A DNA stretch of 5,307 nt from JAAFHS01 sp031396505 (GTDB taxonomy: Bacteria > Pseudomonadota > Alphaproteobacteria > Rhodobacterales > Rhodobacteraceae), in NCBI GenBank assembly GCA_031396505.1, contig JANNKX010000189.1, positions 1 through 5,307 on the forward strand. The letters are read 5' to 3'. The translations under genes and the position numbers were made by a program. How positions within the stretch are numbered: the stretch's first letter is position 1; each line of letters opens with the position of its first letter. Positions 1-5,307 of this stretch are shown one piece after another. The notes beneath the pieces were generated by a model. That model was not told the DNA's origin and did not search any database. It saw only the letters and a program-made list of their open reading frames with translations.

Positions 1-1
1 C

Positions 2-613
2 ATCAAGGGCGTGAAGATGTACACGGCCGAGTGGAACGGAGAGTCGAAAGGCTGGCGGCTGAACGATCCTGCGGCGTACAAATGCTTTGAGCTGTGTGAC
101 AAGCTGGGCATCAAGAACATCCACGTCCACAAGGGCCCGACGATCATCCCGCTGAACAAGGATGCGTTCGACGTGCATGACGTGGACTATGCCGCGACCG
201 ATTTCCAGAACCTCAACTGGATCATCGAGCATTGCGGCCTGCCACGCCTCGATGATTTCTGCTGGATCGCGACGCAGGAAACCAATGTCTTTGCAGGGCT
301 TGCTGTCGCCTTGCCGTTCATCCATTCGCGCCCGCGCTACTTCGGCGAGATCATCGCGGAACTTTTGTTCTGGATCGGGCCGGAAAAGATCCTGTTCGGA
401 TCGGACTATGCGATCTGGACGCCAAAATGGCTGGTCGAGAAGCTTTGGGCCTATCAGATCCCCGAGGACATCGCCAAGGAACGCGGTGTGCAGCTGACGG
501 ATGAGATCAAAGAGAAGATCCTGGGTCTGAACGCGGCAAGGCTTTACAACATCGACATCGCGGCACGCAAGGCGGAATTCGCCAAGCACCCGATGCAGAT
601 TGCGGCCGAATAA
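2..613 (+). CDS. Amidohydrolase-2 family metal-dependent hydrolase, 5' end cut by window edge
   Basis: The reading frame is open from the first bases of the window to TAA at 611-613, so the gene starts upstream; the GTG at 11 is internal, not a start. About 203 residues are visible, against roughly 350-380 for the family, so the N-terminal metal-binding His-x-His half is outside the window. Counting from the GTG at 11, features of the amidohydrolase-2 TIM barrel are visible: HVHKGP (residues 38-43), IIEHCGLP (71-78) with a candidate catalytic or metal-binding His74, and FGSDYAIWTP (129-138) with Asp132, the usual metal/catalytic Asp. The end, LGLNAARLYNID, is typical of the family's C-terminus. 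Such hydrolases (relatives of 2-pyrone-4,6-dicarboxylate lactonases and decarboxylases) recur in propane-type monooxygenase clusters, but their substrate there is not established to my knowledge. Family assignment is confident; function in this operon is open. Confidence 0.88.
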   Translation: MKGVKMYTAEWNGESKGWRLNDPAAYKCFELCDKLGIKNIHVHKGPTIIPLNKDAFDVHDVDYAATDFQNLNWIIEHCGLPRLDDFCWIATQETNVFAGLAVALPFIHSRPRYFGEIIAELLFWIGPEKILFGSDYAIWTPKWLVEKLWAYQIPEDIAKERGVQLTDEIKEKILGLNAARLYNIDIAARKAEFAKHPMQIAAE

Positions 614-614
614 G

Positions 615-1412
615 ATGGAGGGCGCGCTTTCACAACAACTGGCTGACGTGTGGGCGCGCCTTGATCTGGTGATGGACCCGGAACTTGATGAACCCGTGAC
701 GGACATGGGTTTCATCGAGGCGGTGTCCATCGCCGGCCCGACCACTGGCCACAACAGCAGTACGGTCGAGATTGCGTTTCGCCTGCCGACCTATTGGTGT
801 TCGCCGAACTTTGCGTTCCTCATGGCCGAAGGGATCAAGCGCGAGGTTGAAGGCCTGCCTTGGGTCGGAGAGGCCGTGGTCACCCTGCACGACCACGTGG
901 CAGCGGAGGAGATGAATGCCGTCATCAACGCGCGCGGTGCCTTTTCGGAAGTGTTTGCCGATCTGATGCCGGGTGAGAACCTTGATGCCCTGCGGGAGAA
1001 GTTTGATCAGAAGGCGTTTCAGCGTCGCCAGGAAGTGGTGATCAAGGCGCTGATTGGCCAAGGTTATCTGGCACAGGACATCGTCGCCATGACACTGGCC
1101 GATCTTGAATTAATCAGGTTTCAGGACGCCGAGGACCAGCGTCAGCGCGCACGCTATCTGGCGTTGCTATTGTCCAAGGGGCTGGCGTTGATGGACGCTG
1201 ATCTTGCCTTTCCGACCTATCAGGGCGTGCCAATAGGTGCGGATTTCCAGACCTACATGGGCCTCTTGCGGTCGGTCCGCATCAATATGGAGTTCTCCGG
1301 CTCGCTTTGCCGGGGGCTGAAACGCAGCCGCTATTTTGAGGCGGACGTGTCGGGCGATGTGCCCATTCTGGTTGACATGGCAGCACCTTTGCCAATCCAC
1401 GCCTGCCGCTGA
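615..1412 (+). CDS. DUF59/MIP18-type iron-sulfur assembly-like protein with long C-terminal extension
   Basis: The predicted protein has 265 residues from the ATG at 615, one base after the upstream stop. A TTG at 600 would add five residues and overlap the upstream gene. ATG is preferred because the domain begins only a few residues later, although no strong Shine-Dalgarno is visible, so translational coupling is likely. Residues about 10-95 read as a DUF59 (MIP18/PaaD/SufT-like) domain: a helix, then LDLVMDPELDEPVTDMGFIE (16-35) and the Cys62 in TYWCSPNF, which matches the conserved TxxCP-like Cys of the family. DUF59 proteins act in Fe-S or metal-centre maturation or as phenylacetyl-CoA oxygenase partners. 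Residues 105-265 are an extra region that I do not recognise, about 160 residues with helical, charged stretches (125-190). Its position between a hydrolase and a chaperonin in a diiron-monooxygenase-type cluster suggests a role in maturation of the oxygenase; that is inference. Confidence 0.85.
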   Translation: MEGALSQQLADVWARLDLVMDPELDEPVTDMGFIEAVSIAGPTTGHNSSTVEIAFRLPTYWCSPNFAFLMAEGIKREVEGLPWVGEAVVTLHDHVAAEEMNAVINARGAFSEVFADLMPGENLDALREKFDQKAFQRRQEVVIKALIGQGYLAQDIVAMTLADLELIRFQDAEDQRQRARYLALLLSKGLALMDADLAFPTYQGVPIGADFQTYMGLLRSVRINMEFSGSLCRGLKRSRYFEADVSGDVPILVDMAAPLPIHACR

Positions 1413-1450
1413 CGGGCGACTGACAAGAACACAAAACCGGCGCAAGCCGC

Positions 1451-1456
1451 AGGAGG
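1451..1456 (+). promoter_or_regulatory. Strong Shine-Dalgarno for the chaperonin gene
   Basis: AGGAGG lies four bases before the ATG at 1461. It is the best ribosome binding site in the window and fixes the chaperonin start. It suggests the chaperonin is translated independently and more strongly than the DUF59 gene, which has no comparable site. The 48-base gap before it shows no convincing promoter or terminator. Confidence 0.8.
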
Positions 1457-1460
1457 AACG

Positions 1461-3092
1461 ATGCCGAAAATCATGATTCACGGGAACGAAGCCCGCCGCG
1501 CCCTTGCCACAGGTGTGCAGAAACTGACGGCGGCAATCGAGTCCACGCTTGGTCCGATGGGCATGAACGCGATGATCGACCGCCCCATCGGCACGCCGTT
1601 GATCAGCCGCGACGGGGTGTCCATCGCCTCCGAGATCGCACTGTTCGACCGGTTCGAAAACATGGGTGCACAGGTGGTGCGCGAAGTGTCGATGCAGACC
1701 AATGATGTGGCGGGCGATGGCACCACCACATCCATCGTGCTTGCCAATGGCATCATCAAATCCGGCGTGGCGCTGATTGAAAAGGGTGCAAAACCGGTGG
1801 AACTGTGTCGGGGCATTGCGCTGGCGGTCGAGGCGACTCTGGCCGCGCTGCGCGCCGCCGCAACGCCCGCGACGGATCACGCCATGCTGTCGTCTGTCGC
1901 AAAAATCTCGGCATCGGATGCCGAACTTGGTGCACTGGTCGCCGAAGCATTTCGCCGTGTCGGGGCGCAGGGTGTCATCTCTACCGACTACGGTACCGGC
2001 AATGCGTCCACGCTGGAGGTCGTTGACGGCATGTCGTTCGACCGTGGCTATATCTCGCATCACATGGTCACCGATCTGGATGCGATGCGTGCGGTGGTGG
2101 TGAAGCCCTATATCGTGTTGACCGACATCAAGATGAAGACGGCCAGTCAGCTTGACGCGGCAAAGGCCATTGCCGCCGATGATAAACGCCCGCTGGTGAT
2201 CATCTCGGAGGAAACCTCGCCAGAGGTGCTGTTGACACTGTTGGGCAAGCACGGCCCGGGCAAGTTTCTGGTCGTTCACCCGCCGGAGTTCGGCCATTGG
2301 CGGCGCAACATGATGGAGGACCTTGCGATCATCACCGGCGGCAAGGTGCTGGCCCGCGATCTTGGCGACAGTCTGGAGGCAATCACGCGCGCCGATCTTG
2401 GGAGTGCCGATCGGGTCGATGCCACACAATCCGACACGGTGATCGTGCGCGGCCATGGCGATCCGCAGGCGATTGCCGCGCGGCGGACGCAGGTGCAGCG
2501 GCTTTTTGAACTGGCCCCGCCCAATGTCGACAAGGACAAGCTGCAGGAACGTCTGGCCAAGCTGTGCGGTGGAACCGCAACGATCTTTGCGGGTGGTGTC
2601 ACCCCGGTCGAACAGAAACGCACGATCCAGCTGATCGAGGACAGCCTGAACGCCGTGCGCGCCGCCGCCGAGGAGGGTGTTCTGGTCGGGGGCGGCGTGG
2701 CCCTTGCCCGGGTGGCACCCGCGCTGGCCGGTCTTGCCAAGACCGTGCAGGGCGACATCCGCAAAGGGGTGGAGCTGGTACAATCGGTGTTGACCGTACC
2801 GCTGGCGCGGATCGCATTTAACGCTGGGGCCGAACCCAACGATGTGGTGGGCAAGGTCTGCGCGCTGGCTGGGGACCAAGGCTATAACGCCGCGACAGGG
2901 GTTTACGAGGATCTGATGCGAGCCGGGGTGATCGACCCGGTACGCGTCACCTGTGCGGCACTGATGAACGCAGGATCTGTGGCCAACCTTATCCTGACCA
3001 CCGAAACCCTGATTGCGGATCTGGCCGAGGATGAAGATCCGACGCTGGGTGGTGCCTTGGGTGGCGGCGCCGAAAAACTCGGCCGGAAATAG
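1461..3092 (+). CDS. groEL: GroEL-like (Cpn60) chaperonin, divergent, monooxygenase-cluster type (MimG/PrmG-like)
   Basis: The product has 543 residues, full length for group I chaperonins (E. coli GroEL 548). The ATPase core is kept: TLGP (29-32), Asp51 in RDGVS, GDGTTT (85-90) with Asp86, KISASD (148-153), Asp394 (GroEL D398), VLVGGGVAL (407-415) and Asp492 (GroEL D495). The equatorial, intermediate and apical order is normal, so it should hydrolyse ATP in the cytoplasm. It differs from housekeeping GroEL by eye in the apical groove (His200, His201, Met202, Asp232, Lys235), in TLGPMGMN where GroEL has Lys and Arg, and in the C-terminus, which ends GGALGGGAEKLGRK without GGM repeats. No groES is adjacent. 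In Prm/Mim-type diiron monooxygenase clusters a GroEL-like protein in this place is required for soluble hydroxylase; this gene's neighbours fit that role. It is very unlikely to be the cell's main chaperonin. A strong AGGAGG precedes the start, and the stop is TAG at 3090-3092. Confidence 0.93.
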   Translation: MPKIMIHGNEARRALATGVQKLTAAIESTLGPMGMNAMIDRPIGTPLISRDGVSIASEIALFDRFENMGAQVVREVSMQTNDVAGDGTTTSIVLANGIIKSGVALIEKGAKPVELCRGIALAVEATLAALRAAATPATDHAMLSSVAKISASDAELGALVAEAFRRVGAQGVISTDYGTGNASTLEVVDGMSFDRGYISHHMVTDLDAMRAVVVKPYIVLTDIKMKTASQLDAAKAIAADDKRPLVIISEETSPEVLLTLLGKHGPGKFLVVHPPEFGHWRRNMMEDLAIITGGKVLARDLGDSLEAITRADLGSADRVDATQSDTVIVRGHGDPQAIAARRTQVQRLFELAPPNVDKDKLQERLAKLCGGTATIFAGGVTPVEQKRTIQLIEDSLNAVRAAAEEGVLVGGGVALARVAPALAGLAKTVQGDIRKGVELVQSVLTVPLARIAFNAGAEPNDVVGKVCALAGDQGYNAATGVYEDLMRAGVIDPVRVTCAALMNAGSVANLILTTETLIADLAEDEDPTLGGALGGGAEKLGRK

Positions 3093-3118
3093 CAGAACAC
3101 GTCAGAAAGGGTTGCACC

Positions 3119-4162
3119 ATGAAAGCTGCCAGACTCTACGAATACGACCCCGCGATGAATGTTCAACTTAAGATAGAGACGGTAAAACCACCAAACATTT
3201 TAGGACCGAACGACGTGATCGTAAAGGTTGGGGCGGCGGGCCTATGCCGCACCGATCTGCACATCATCGAAGGTGTGTGGAAAGATATCATGGATACGGG
3301 CGGCAATCTGCTGCCCTATATCATGGGCCACGAGAATGCCGGTTGGGTAGAGGATGTCGGGTCCAACGTGACGTCGGTAAAACACGGCGATACCGTCATC
3401 TGCCATCCGCACCGGACTTGCGGCATTTGCCTTTCCTGCCGCTATGGCGACGACATGCATTGCGAGCATTCGGCCTTTCCGGGCTTGGGTCTGGATGGCG
3501 GTTTTGCTGAGTACTTTGTCACCTCGGAACGGTCACTGATCAAACTGAACCCAAACATCACGCCGCTGGATGTGGCCCCGATGGCTGACGCCGGCATCAC
3601 GGCTTACCGCGCCGCGAAAAAGGCGGCCAAGGCGCTGCGCCCCGGCGCGTATTGTGTGATCGTGGGGGTCGGCGGGTTGGGCCACATCGCGCTGCAATGT
3701 CTGCACGAAATCTCGGGCTGTCGGATCATCGCAGTGGACCGTGAAGCTGCCGCGCGCGATTTGTGCACGGAACTGGGTGCGGACTTCGTGCTGGATGGCG
3801 GCCCGAATGTGGTTGAGGAAATCAAACAGATCACCAGCGGGGGCGCGCAGGTCGTGATGGATTTTGTCGGCGAATTGGGCATGGAAAACCTGTGCTGGAA
3901 AATGGTGCGTCCGGGAGGTGAGCTGATCATGATCGGCTATGGCGGCAAGATCGAAGTGCCGACAGCGCATCTGGTGATCAATGAGATCAACATCGGCGGC
4001 AGCCTTGTCGGCAATTACACCGAGCTGGTGGAACTGATGGAGCTGAACGCCGATGGCAAAGTGAAGATGCATTACACGCAGTATTCGTTGGATAACATCA
4101 ACCTCGCCCTCGACGACTTCAAGAACCGCCGCTTTGCCGGGCGCGGCGTTATCGTACCTTGA
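3119..4162 (+). CDS. Zinc-dependent NAD alcohol dehydrogenase (medium-chain, MDR family)
   Basis: The product has 347 residues, normal for bacterial MDR alcohol dehydrogenases. The GroES-like catalytic domain carries the catalytic zinc set: Cys43 (GLCRTD), His71-Glu72 (MGHENAG) and Asp157 (PMADAGITAY). The structural zinc loop has Cys101, Cys104, Cys107 and Cys115. The Rossmann domain has GVGGLG (183-188) and Asp207 at the end of the second strand (IIAVDRE), which favours NAD over NADP. The start ATG at 3119 follows AGAAAGGG (3104-3111) with good spacing, 26 bases after the chaperonin stop. The likely reaction is oxidation of an alcohol, plausibly the one made by the monooxygenase predicted upstream (for example 2-propanol or 1-propanol to acetone or propanal); the exact substrate cannot be read from the sequence. 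The first 35 codons include several AT-rich codons (ATA, TTA, GTA) unlike the rest. Confidence 0.93.
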   Translation: MKAARLYEYDPAMNVQLKIETVKPPNILGPNDVIVKVGAAGLCRTDLHIIEGVWKDIMDTGGNLLPYIMGHENAGWVEDVGSNVTSVKHGDTVICHPHRTCGICLSCRYGDDMHCEHSAFPGLGLDGGFAEYFVTSERSLIKLNPNITPLDVAPMADAGITAYRAAKKAAKALRPGAYCVIVGVGGLGHIALQCLHEISGCRIIAVDREAAARDLCTELGADFVLDGGPNVVEEIKQITSGGAQVVMDFVGELGMENLCWKMVRPGGELIMIGYGGKIEVPTAHLVINEINIGGSLVGNYTELVELMELNADGKVKMHYTQYSLDNINLALDDFKNRRFAGRGVIVP

Positions 4163-4213
4163 ATGGACGCGGGATTGCCGCGCGCCAAAGCAACCAATCG
4201 AAACAACCAAGCC

Positions 4214-4220
4214 GGGGGAA
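4214..4220 (+). promoter_or_regulatory. Purine-rich ribosome binding site choosing the BLUF start
   Basis: GGGGGAA lies just ahead of the ATG at 4224 and supports that start over the in-frame ATG at 4134, which sits inside the dehydrogenase gene. A weaker candidate, AAAGG, precedes a second in-frame ATG at 4260. The 61-base gap after the dehydrogenase stop has no clear promoter or terminator, so read-through transcription is likely. Confidence 0.55.
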
Positions 4221-4223
4221 ATC

Positions 4224-4709
4224 ATGTGTGCTGATACGGTGAAAGAACCAAAGGCAAAAATGGCAGTCGAGCCGTGCTTTCGCCTGATCTACCGCAGCCA
4301 CAGTTTGTTGCCGGATGGCGGCATGAACGAAGCGGGGCTTGCGATCATTCTGCGGCAAGCGCGGTCCGGCAATGCGCAACGCGGCGTCACTGGGGCCCTG
4401 ATGCTTTACGACGGCTGGTTTGCCCAAGTGCTCGAAGGACCACAGATGACGGTTGAGGCGCTTTATGCAAAGATCAAGGAAGATACGCGCCATGATGGCG
4501 TGCGCCTGGTCGAGGCCGAACCGGCCGCCAAGCGGCTTTTTGGCAAATGGGCGATGGCTATGGTGGCCGAACACCATGAACCGGATATGCCTATGGTTGC
4601 CACCACGGACGGGCTTGCGCAGGGCGCACCCTGGAAGATGACGCCGCAGCAAGACGCTGTCCTCGCGCGGTTGCGTGACCTGACGCGGGGGTATGGGCTG
4701 GGTTCCTGA
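4224..4709 (+). CDS. Short BLUF-domain blue-light (FAD) sensor protein
   Basis: The product has 161 residues. A single BLUF domain spans about residues 17-115: FRLIYRSHS at the first strand, GNAQRGVTGALMLYDGWFAQ and VLEG in the centre, and KWAMAMV at the end. Residues matching those that bind or signal through FAD in AppA-type BLUF domains are present: Tyr23 (AppA Y21), Asn50 (N45), Gln68 (Q63), Trp109 (W104) and Met111 (M106). It therefore should bind FAD and photocycle. There is no EAL, GGDEF or cyclase domain; about 45 residues follow the domain, including a charged helix near 141-156. Short BLUF proteins signal by binding a partner (for example PixD-PixE). The gene has the same strand as the dehydrogenase and lies 61 bases downstream, so it may be co-transcribed. 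If the ATG at 4260 is used, the protein would have 149 residues with the domain intact. Partner and regulatory target cannot be read from this window. Confidence 0.9.
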   Translation: MCADTVKEPKAKMAVEPCFRLIYRSHSLLPDGGMNEAGLAIILRQARSGNAQRGVTGALMLYDGWFAQVLEGPQMTVEALYAKIKEDTRHDGVRLVEAEPAAKRLFGKWAMAMVAEHHEPDMPMVATTDGLAQGAPWKMTPQQDAVLARLRDLTRGYGLGS

Positions 4710-4751
4710 TCTGCCGCCGGGCCGGTCATCCGAGGGTGGGCCGCGGGGGTC

Positions 4752-4774
4752 ATGGTGCCACAAAACGGCACCAT
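4752..4774 (+). terminator. Hairpin after the operon, possible terminator
   Basis: A perfect 8-base inverted repeat (ATGGTGCC / GGCACCAT) with a 7-base loop begins 43 bases after the BLUF stop. It has no run of T on either side, so it is not a classical Rho-independent terminator; it could be a processing or stability element. The last arm overlaps an alternative 5-base stem (CCATT 4771-4775 with AATGG 4782-4786). Confidence 0.4.
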
Positions 4775-4800
4775 TACGAAAAATGGCCGGATATAGGCGT

Positions 4801-4824
4801 GGTAATCCCCCCGTTTTTAAGGGG
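4801..4824 (+). repeat. Left-hand terminal inverted repeat of the IS remnant
   Basis: The first 13 bases (GGTAATCCCCCCG) are identical to the reverse complement of the other end, and about 20 of 24 bases match overall. It lies past the 3' end of the transposase frame. A T at 4800 would give the TG end typical of IS3 elements, but the opposite end does not match at that base. Confidence 0.75.
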
Positions 4825-4838
4825 TGCATCCATAGAAC

Positions 4839-5153
4839 TTACGCAGCCATTTTCAGTTTCTGTGCGGGTGTGATGCCGCCGATGGCCGAACTATTTTTTC
4901 CGAGAGCCTCCTTGAGCAGTTCATTTTGCATGCTCAACCCGGCGAACATCTTCTTCAGTCGCCGGTTCTGTTCCTCAATGTCCTTCGTCTGGGCGATCAT
5001 CGACGCATCCATGCCACCATACTTCGCCCGCCATTTGTAGAACGAGGCGTTGCTCATGCCATGCTCACGGCACAGCTCGGCCACCGGCACACCGCCTTCA
5101 GCCTGCCGCAGGATCGCGAGGATCTGCGGTTCAGTGTATCTGCTTGTCTTCAT
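4839..5153 (-). pseudogene. IS3-family OrfA fused to an OrfB C-terminal remnant
   Basis: The predicted protein has 104 residues. Residues 1-87 are a complete OrfA of the IS3 family: RYTEPQILAILRQAEGG and ELCREHGMSNASFYKWRAKYGG form the helix-turn-helix, and residues 57-85 form a leucine-zipper-like helix (NRRLKK, QNELLKEALGK). At residues 85-87 the frame crosses an A-run (minus strand of 4894-4899), the place where IS3 elements normally shift frame into OrfB. The remaining residues, SSAIGGITPAQKLKMAA, resemble the extreme C-terminus of OrfB transposases (the HSAxGGxTPxQ type ending). The simplest explanation is an internal deletion joining orfA to the end of orfB in frame. All DDE residues are absent, so it cannot transpose alone. 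OrfA of such elements binds the terminal repeats and can repress transposition. The stop is TAA at 4839-4841. Confidence 0.75.
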
Positions 5154-5184
5154 TCAGAATCTGCTCATGCATCTTGCAGAGAAA

Positions 5185-5190
5185 ATTCTA
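5185..5190 (-). promoter_or_regulatory. Possible -10 box of the IS orfA promoter
   Basis: On the - strand this reads TAGAAT, one mismatch from TATAAT, about 31 bases before the OrfA start. No good -35 hexamer is seen at 16-18 bases upstream, where the terminal repeat lies. It is a weak call. Confidence 0.25.
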
Positions 5191-5199
5191 CTTATGTAG

Positions 5200-5223
5200 C
5201 CCCCTAATTTCGGGGGGATTACC
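5200..5223 (-). repeat. Right-hand terminal inverted repeat of the IS remnant
   Basis: Read on the - strand, this starts with the same 13 bases as the other end. It lies upstream of the OrfA start, as expected for the left end (IRL) of an IS3 element. The C-run and G-run within it can also pair into a short internal hairpin. Confidence 0.75.
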
Positions 5224-5307
5224 GCTGTTCCGCCACTCGCATAGGACCATTTCGCAACACTGCATACCGGCCGTGGCGGGCCCTGCCGAATCAGTCCAGA
5301 TCCGTCA
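5224..5307. other. Unassigned flank beyond the IS remnant
   Basis: These 84 bases hold no frame I can identify with a family on either strand. One + frame and a short - frame beginning at an ATG are open, but too short to judge. It may be the intergenic region or edge of a further gene outside the window. Confidence 0.4.

Larger units (their letters stand above)
4801..5223 (-). mobile_element. Internally deleted IS3-type element, 423 bases, with both ends kept
   Basis: The segment is bounded by matching inverted repeats and holds one - strand frame made of OrfA plus a short OrfB-like tail. A complete IS3-family element is about 1.2-1.5 kb and carries orfA and orfB, so roughly 0.8-1 kb, including the DDE catalytic core, is missing. 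It is thus non-autonomous but could be moved by a related full copy. No clear target-site duplication is seen: the bases outside are GCGT on the left and GCTG on the right. It lies 91 bases beyond the last operon gene and does not break any recognised gene. Confidence 0.75.

Noticed and set aside
630..1061. 143-codon - strand frame opposite the DUF59 gene
   Set aside because: Antisense shadow of a gene with recognisable domain motifs; no motif or ribosome binding site of its own.
1167..2879. 570-codon open frame on the - strand opposite the DUF59 and chaperonin genes
   Set aside because: It is antisense to a clearly conserved GroEL-like gene; the protein is rich in His, Arg, Gln and Cys with no family signal. 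Long antisense frames are common in GC-rich genes.
4134..4223. N-terminal extension of the BLUF protein into the dehydrogenase gene
   Set aside because: The extra 30 residues overlap the dehydrogenase end, have no domain similarity, and a better ribosome binding site precedes the ATG at 4224.
3533..4225. 230-codon - strand frame opposite the alcohol dehydrogenase
   Set aside because: Antisense shadow; the + strand has all zinc and NAD motifs, and this frame shows none.
4149..4829. 226-codon - strand frame opposite the BLUF gene, starting inside the IS end
   Set aside because: It overlaps a complete BLUF domain on the + strand and crosses the IS boundary; its product matches nothing I recognise.
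4693..5040. 115-codon + strand frame across the IS remnant
   Set aside because: It is opposite the OrfA gene, which has clear IS3 helix-turn-helix motifs.
4797..5227. Target-site duplication flanking the IS remnant
   Set aside because: The 3-4 bases outside the two ends (GCGT and GCTG) do not match in any sensible alignment.
1..5307. CRISPR array, tRNA or rRNA genes
   Set aside because: No regularly spaced repeats, cloverleaf-like segments or rRNA-like stretches were seen.

Overview
The window reads as part of an alphaproteobacterial chromosome or plasmid. GC content and codon use are high-GC, and the protein style resembles Rhodobacteraceae or related groups. That is an impression from composition and protein texture, not a taxonomic test. 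Five genes lie head to tail on the + strand with short gaps (1, 48, 26 and 61 bases), so they probably form one transcript. They are: the C-terminal part of an amidohydrolase-2 family metal hydrolase (2-613), a MIP18/DUF59-type protein with a long extra C-terminal region (615-1412), a divergent GroEL-like chaperonin (1461-3092), a zinc-dependent NAD alcohol dehydrogenase (3119-4162), and a small BLUF-domain blue-light sensor (4224-4709).

The first four genes match, in kind and order, the accessory genes that follow the structural genes of soluble binuclear-iron (propane/phenol/acetone-type) monooxygenases of the Prm/Mim type. In those clusters a dedicated GroEL-like protein (MimG/PrmG) is needed to obtain soluble hydroxylase, and an alcohol dehydrogenase oxidises the alcohol product. 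The monooxygenase genes are not in this window. They are predicted to lie just upstream of base 1. The joint reading is: monooxygenase (upstream) makes an alcohol, the dehydrogenase oxidises it, the chaperonin and the DUF59 protein help fold or metallate the hydroxylase, and the amidohydrolase has an unknown or downstream catabolic role.

The most unusual item is the last gene of the block. It is a stand-alone BLUF photoreceptor with its flavin-contacting residues in place, sitting where it could be co-transcribed with the oxidation genes. The chaperonin is also notable: by eye it has charged or polar residues in the apical groove where GroEL has leucines, changed ring-ring contact positions, and no GGM tail.

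Beyond 4710 the window holds a 3' region with a hairpin, then a 423-base insertion-sequence remnant (4801-5223) bounded by inverted repeats. It carries, on the - strand, an IS3-type OrfA joined in frame to what looks like the last residues of the OrfB transposase. This is an internally deleted, non-autonomous element. The final 84 bases (5224-5307) show nothing that can be called.
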